A DNA stretch of 41,355 nt from Candidatus Omnitrophota bacterium (lineage in GTDB: Bacteria > Omnitrophota > Gorgyraeia > Aquiviventales > Aquiviventaceae). Numbering within the stretch: position 1 is the stretch's first letter; each line of letters begins with the position of its first letter. Below, piece after piece: positions 41,355 to 41,355 of the stretch. Position numbers and translations under genes: made by a program. Location: contig JAHFGX010000011.1 in the NCBI GenBank assembly GCA_023247215.1, positions 1 to 41,355 on the forward strand, read 5' to 3'. The notes under the pieces are model-generated. The model was not told the DNA's origin, did no database searches, and saw only the letters and a list, made by a program, of their open reading frames with translations.

Positions 41355-41355
41355 T

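Overview
The window comes from a GC-rich, Gram-negative (diderm) bacterium. It encodes secretins, outer-membrane beta-barrels, a lipoprotein and Sec signal peptides, and most genes sit in tight operons with ATGA or TAATG overlaps. No rRNA, tRNA or phylogenetic marker is present, so the taxon is uncertain. The mix of T2SS/type IV pilus-like genes, ROK proteins, PilZ proteins and sugar-uptake genes would fit an uncultured lineage such as Omnitrophota or a PVC relative, but this is only an impression.

Layout. 1-4168: the end of a membrane protein gene, a PilZ protein, a ROK sugar kinase and, convergently, a phosphomannose-isomerase-like protein; the last two share a palindromic hairpin that supplies both stop codons. 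4169-9732: a cyclic-di-GMP-I riboswitch with an overlapping terminator, then an apparent surface-fibre operon of three pilin-like secreted proteins, a PapD-like chaperone and a 904-residue outer-membrane barrel protein with SdrD-B-like domains in the place of a FimD usher. 9739-10172 (minus): a 91-residue exported protein behind a second riboswitch-like leader with its own terminator and a 39-nt two-hairpin insertion. 10274-17501: a carbohydrate locus with two ABC permeases, a DUF5060/GH5-like hydrolase, a CBM9-like protein, two paralogous sugar-binding-type proteins and a solute-binding lipoprotein; no ATPase gene is present. 17513-20219: an outer-membrane barrel (minus), a second PilZ protein and a ROK-family repressor.

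20260-35086: a T2SS/type IV pilus-like assembly locus. It holds a coiled-coil membrane protein, GspF/PilC, two minor pseudopilins, a very large GspK-like protein, an Ig-like surface protein, a PilM-PilN fusion, PilO-like and PilP/GspC-like proteins and two consecutive secretins, each carrying an EF-hand-like loop. No assembly ATPase, major pilin or prepilin peptidase is seen. 35083-39058: a LacI-type regulator followed by a biotin set in which a Rossmann protein resembling the suicide enzyme BioU precedes bioF and bioD. 39170-41355: a second coiled-coil membrane protein and a right-truncated aroA.

Three cross-cutting themes stand out. Cyclic-di-GMP is suggested by two PilZ proteins and one or two GEMM riboswitches. 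Several promoters place their -10 box only 7-12 nt before the start codon, so leaderless mRNAs seem common, and some apparent TTG starts are really -35 boxes. Structured RNA is abundant, including a twin-hairpin element found twice (22387-22437 and 39092-39143) with compensatory base changes.
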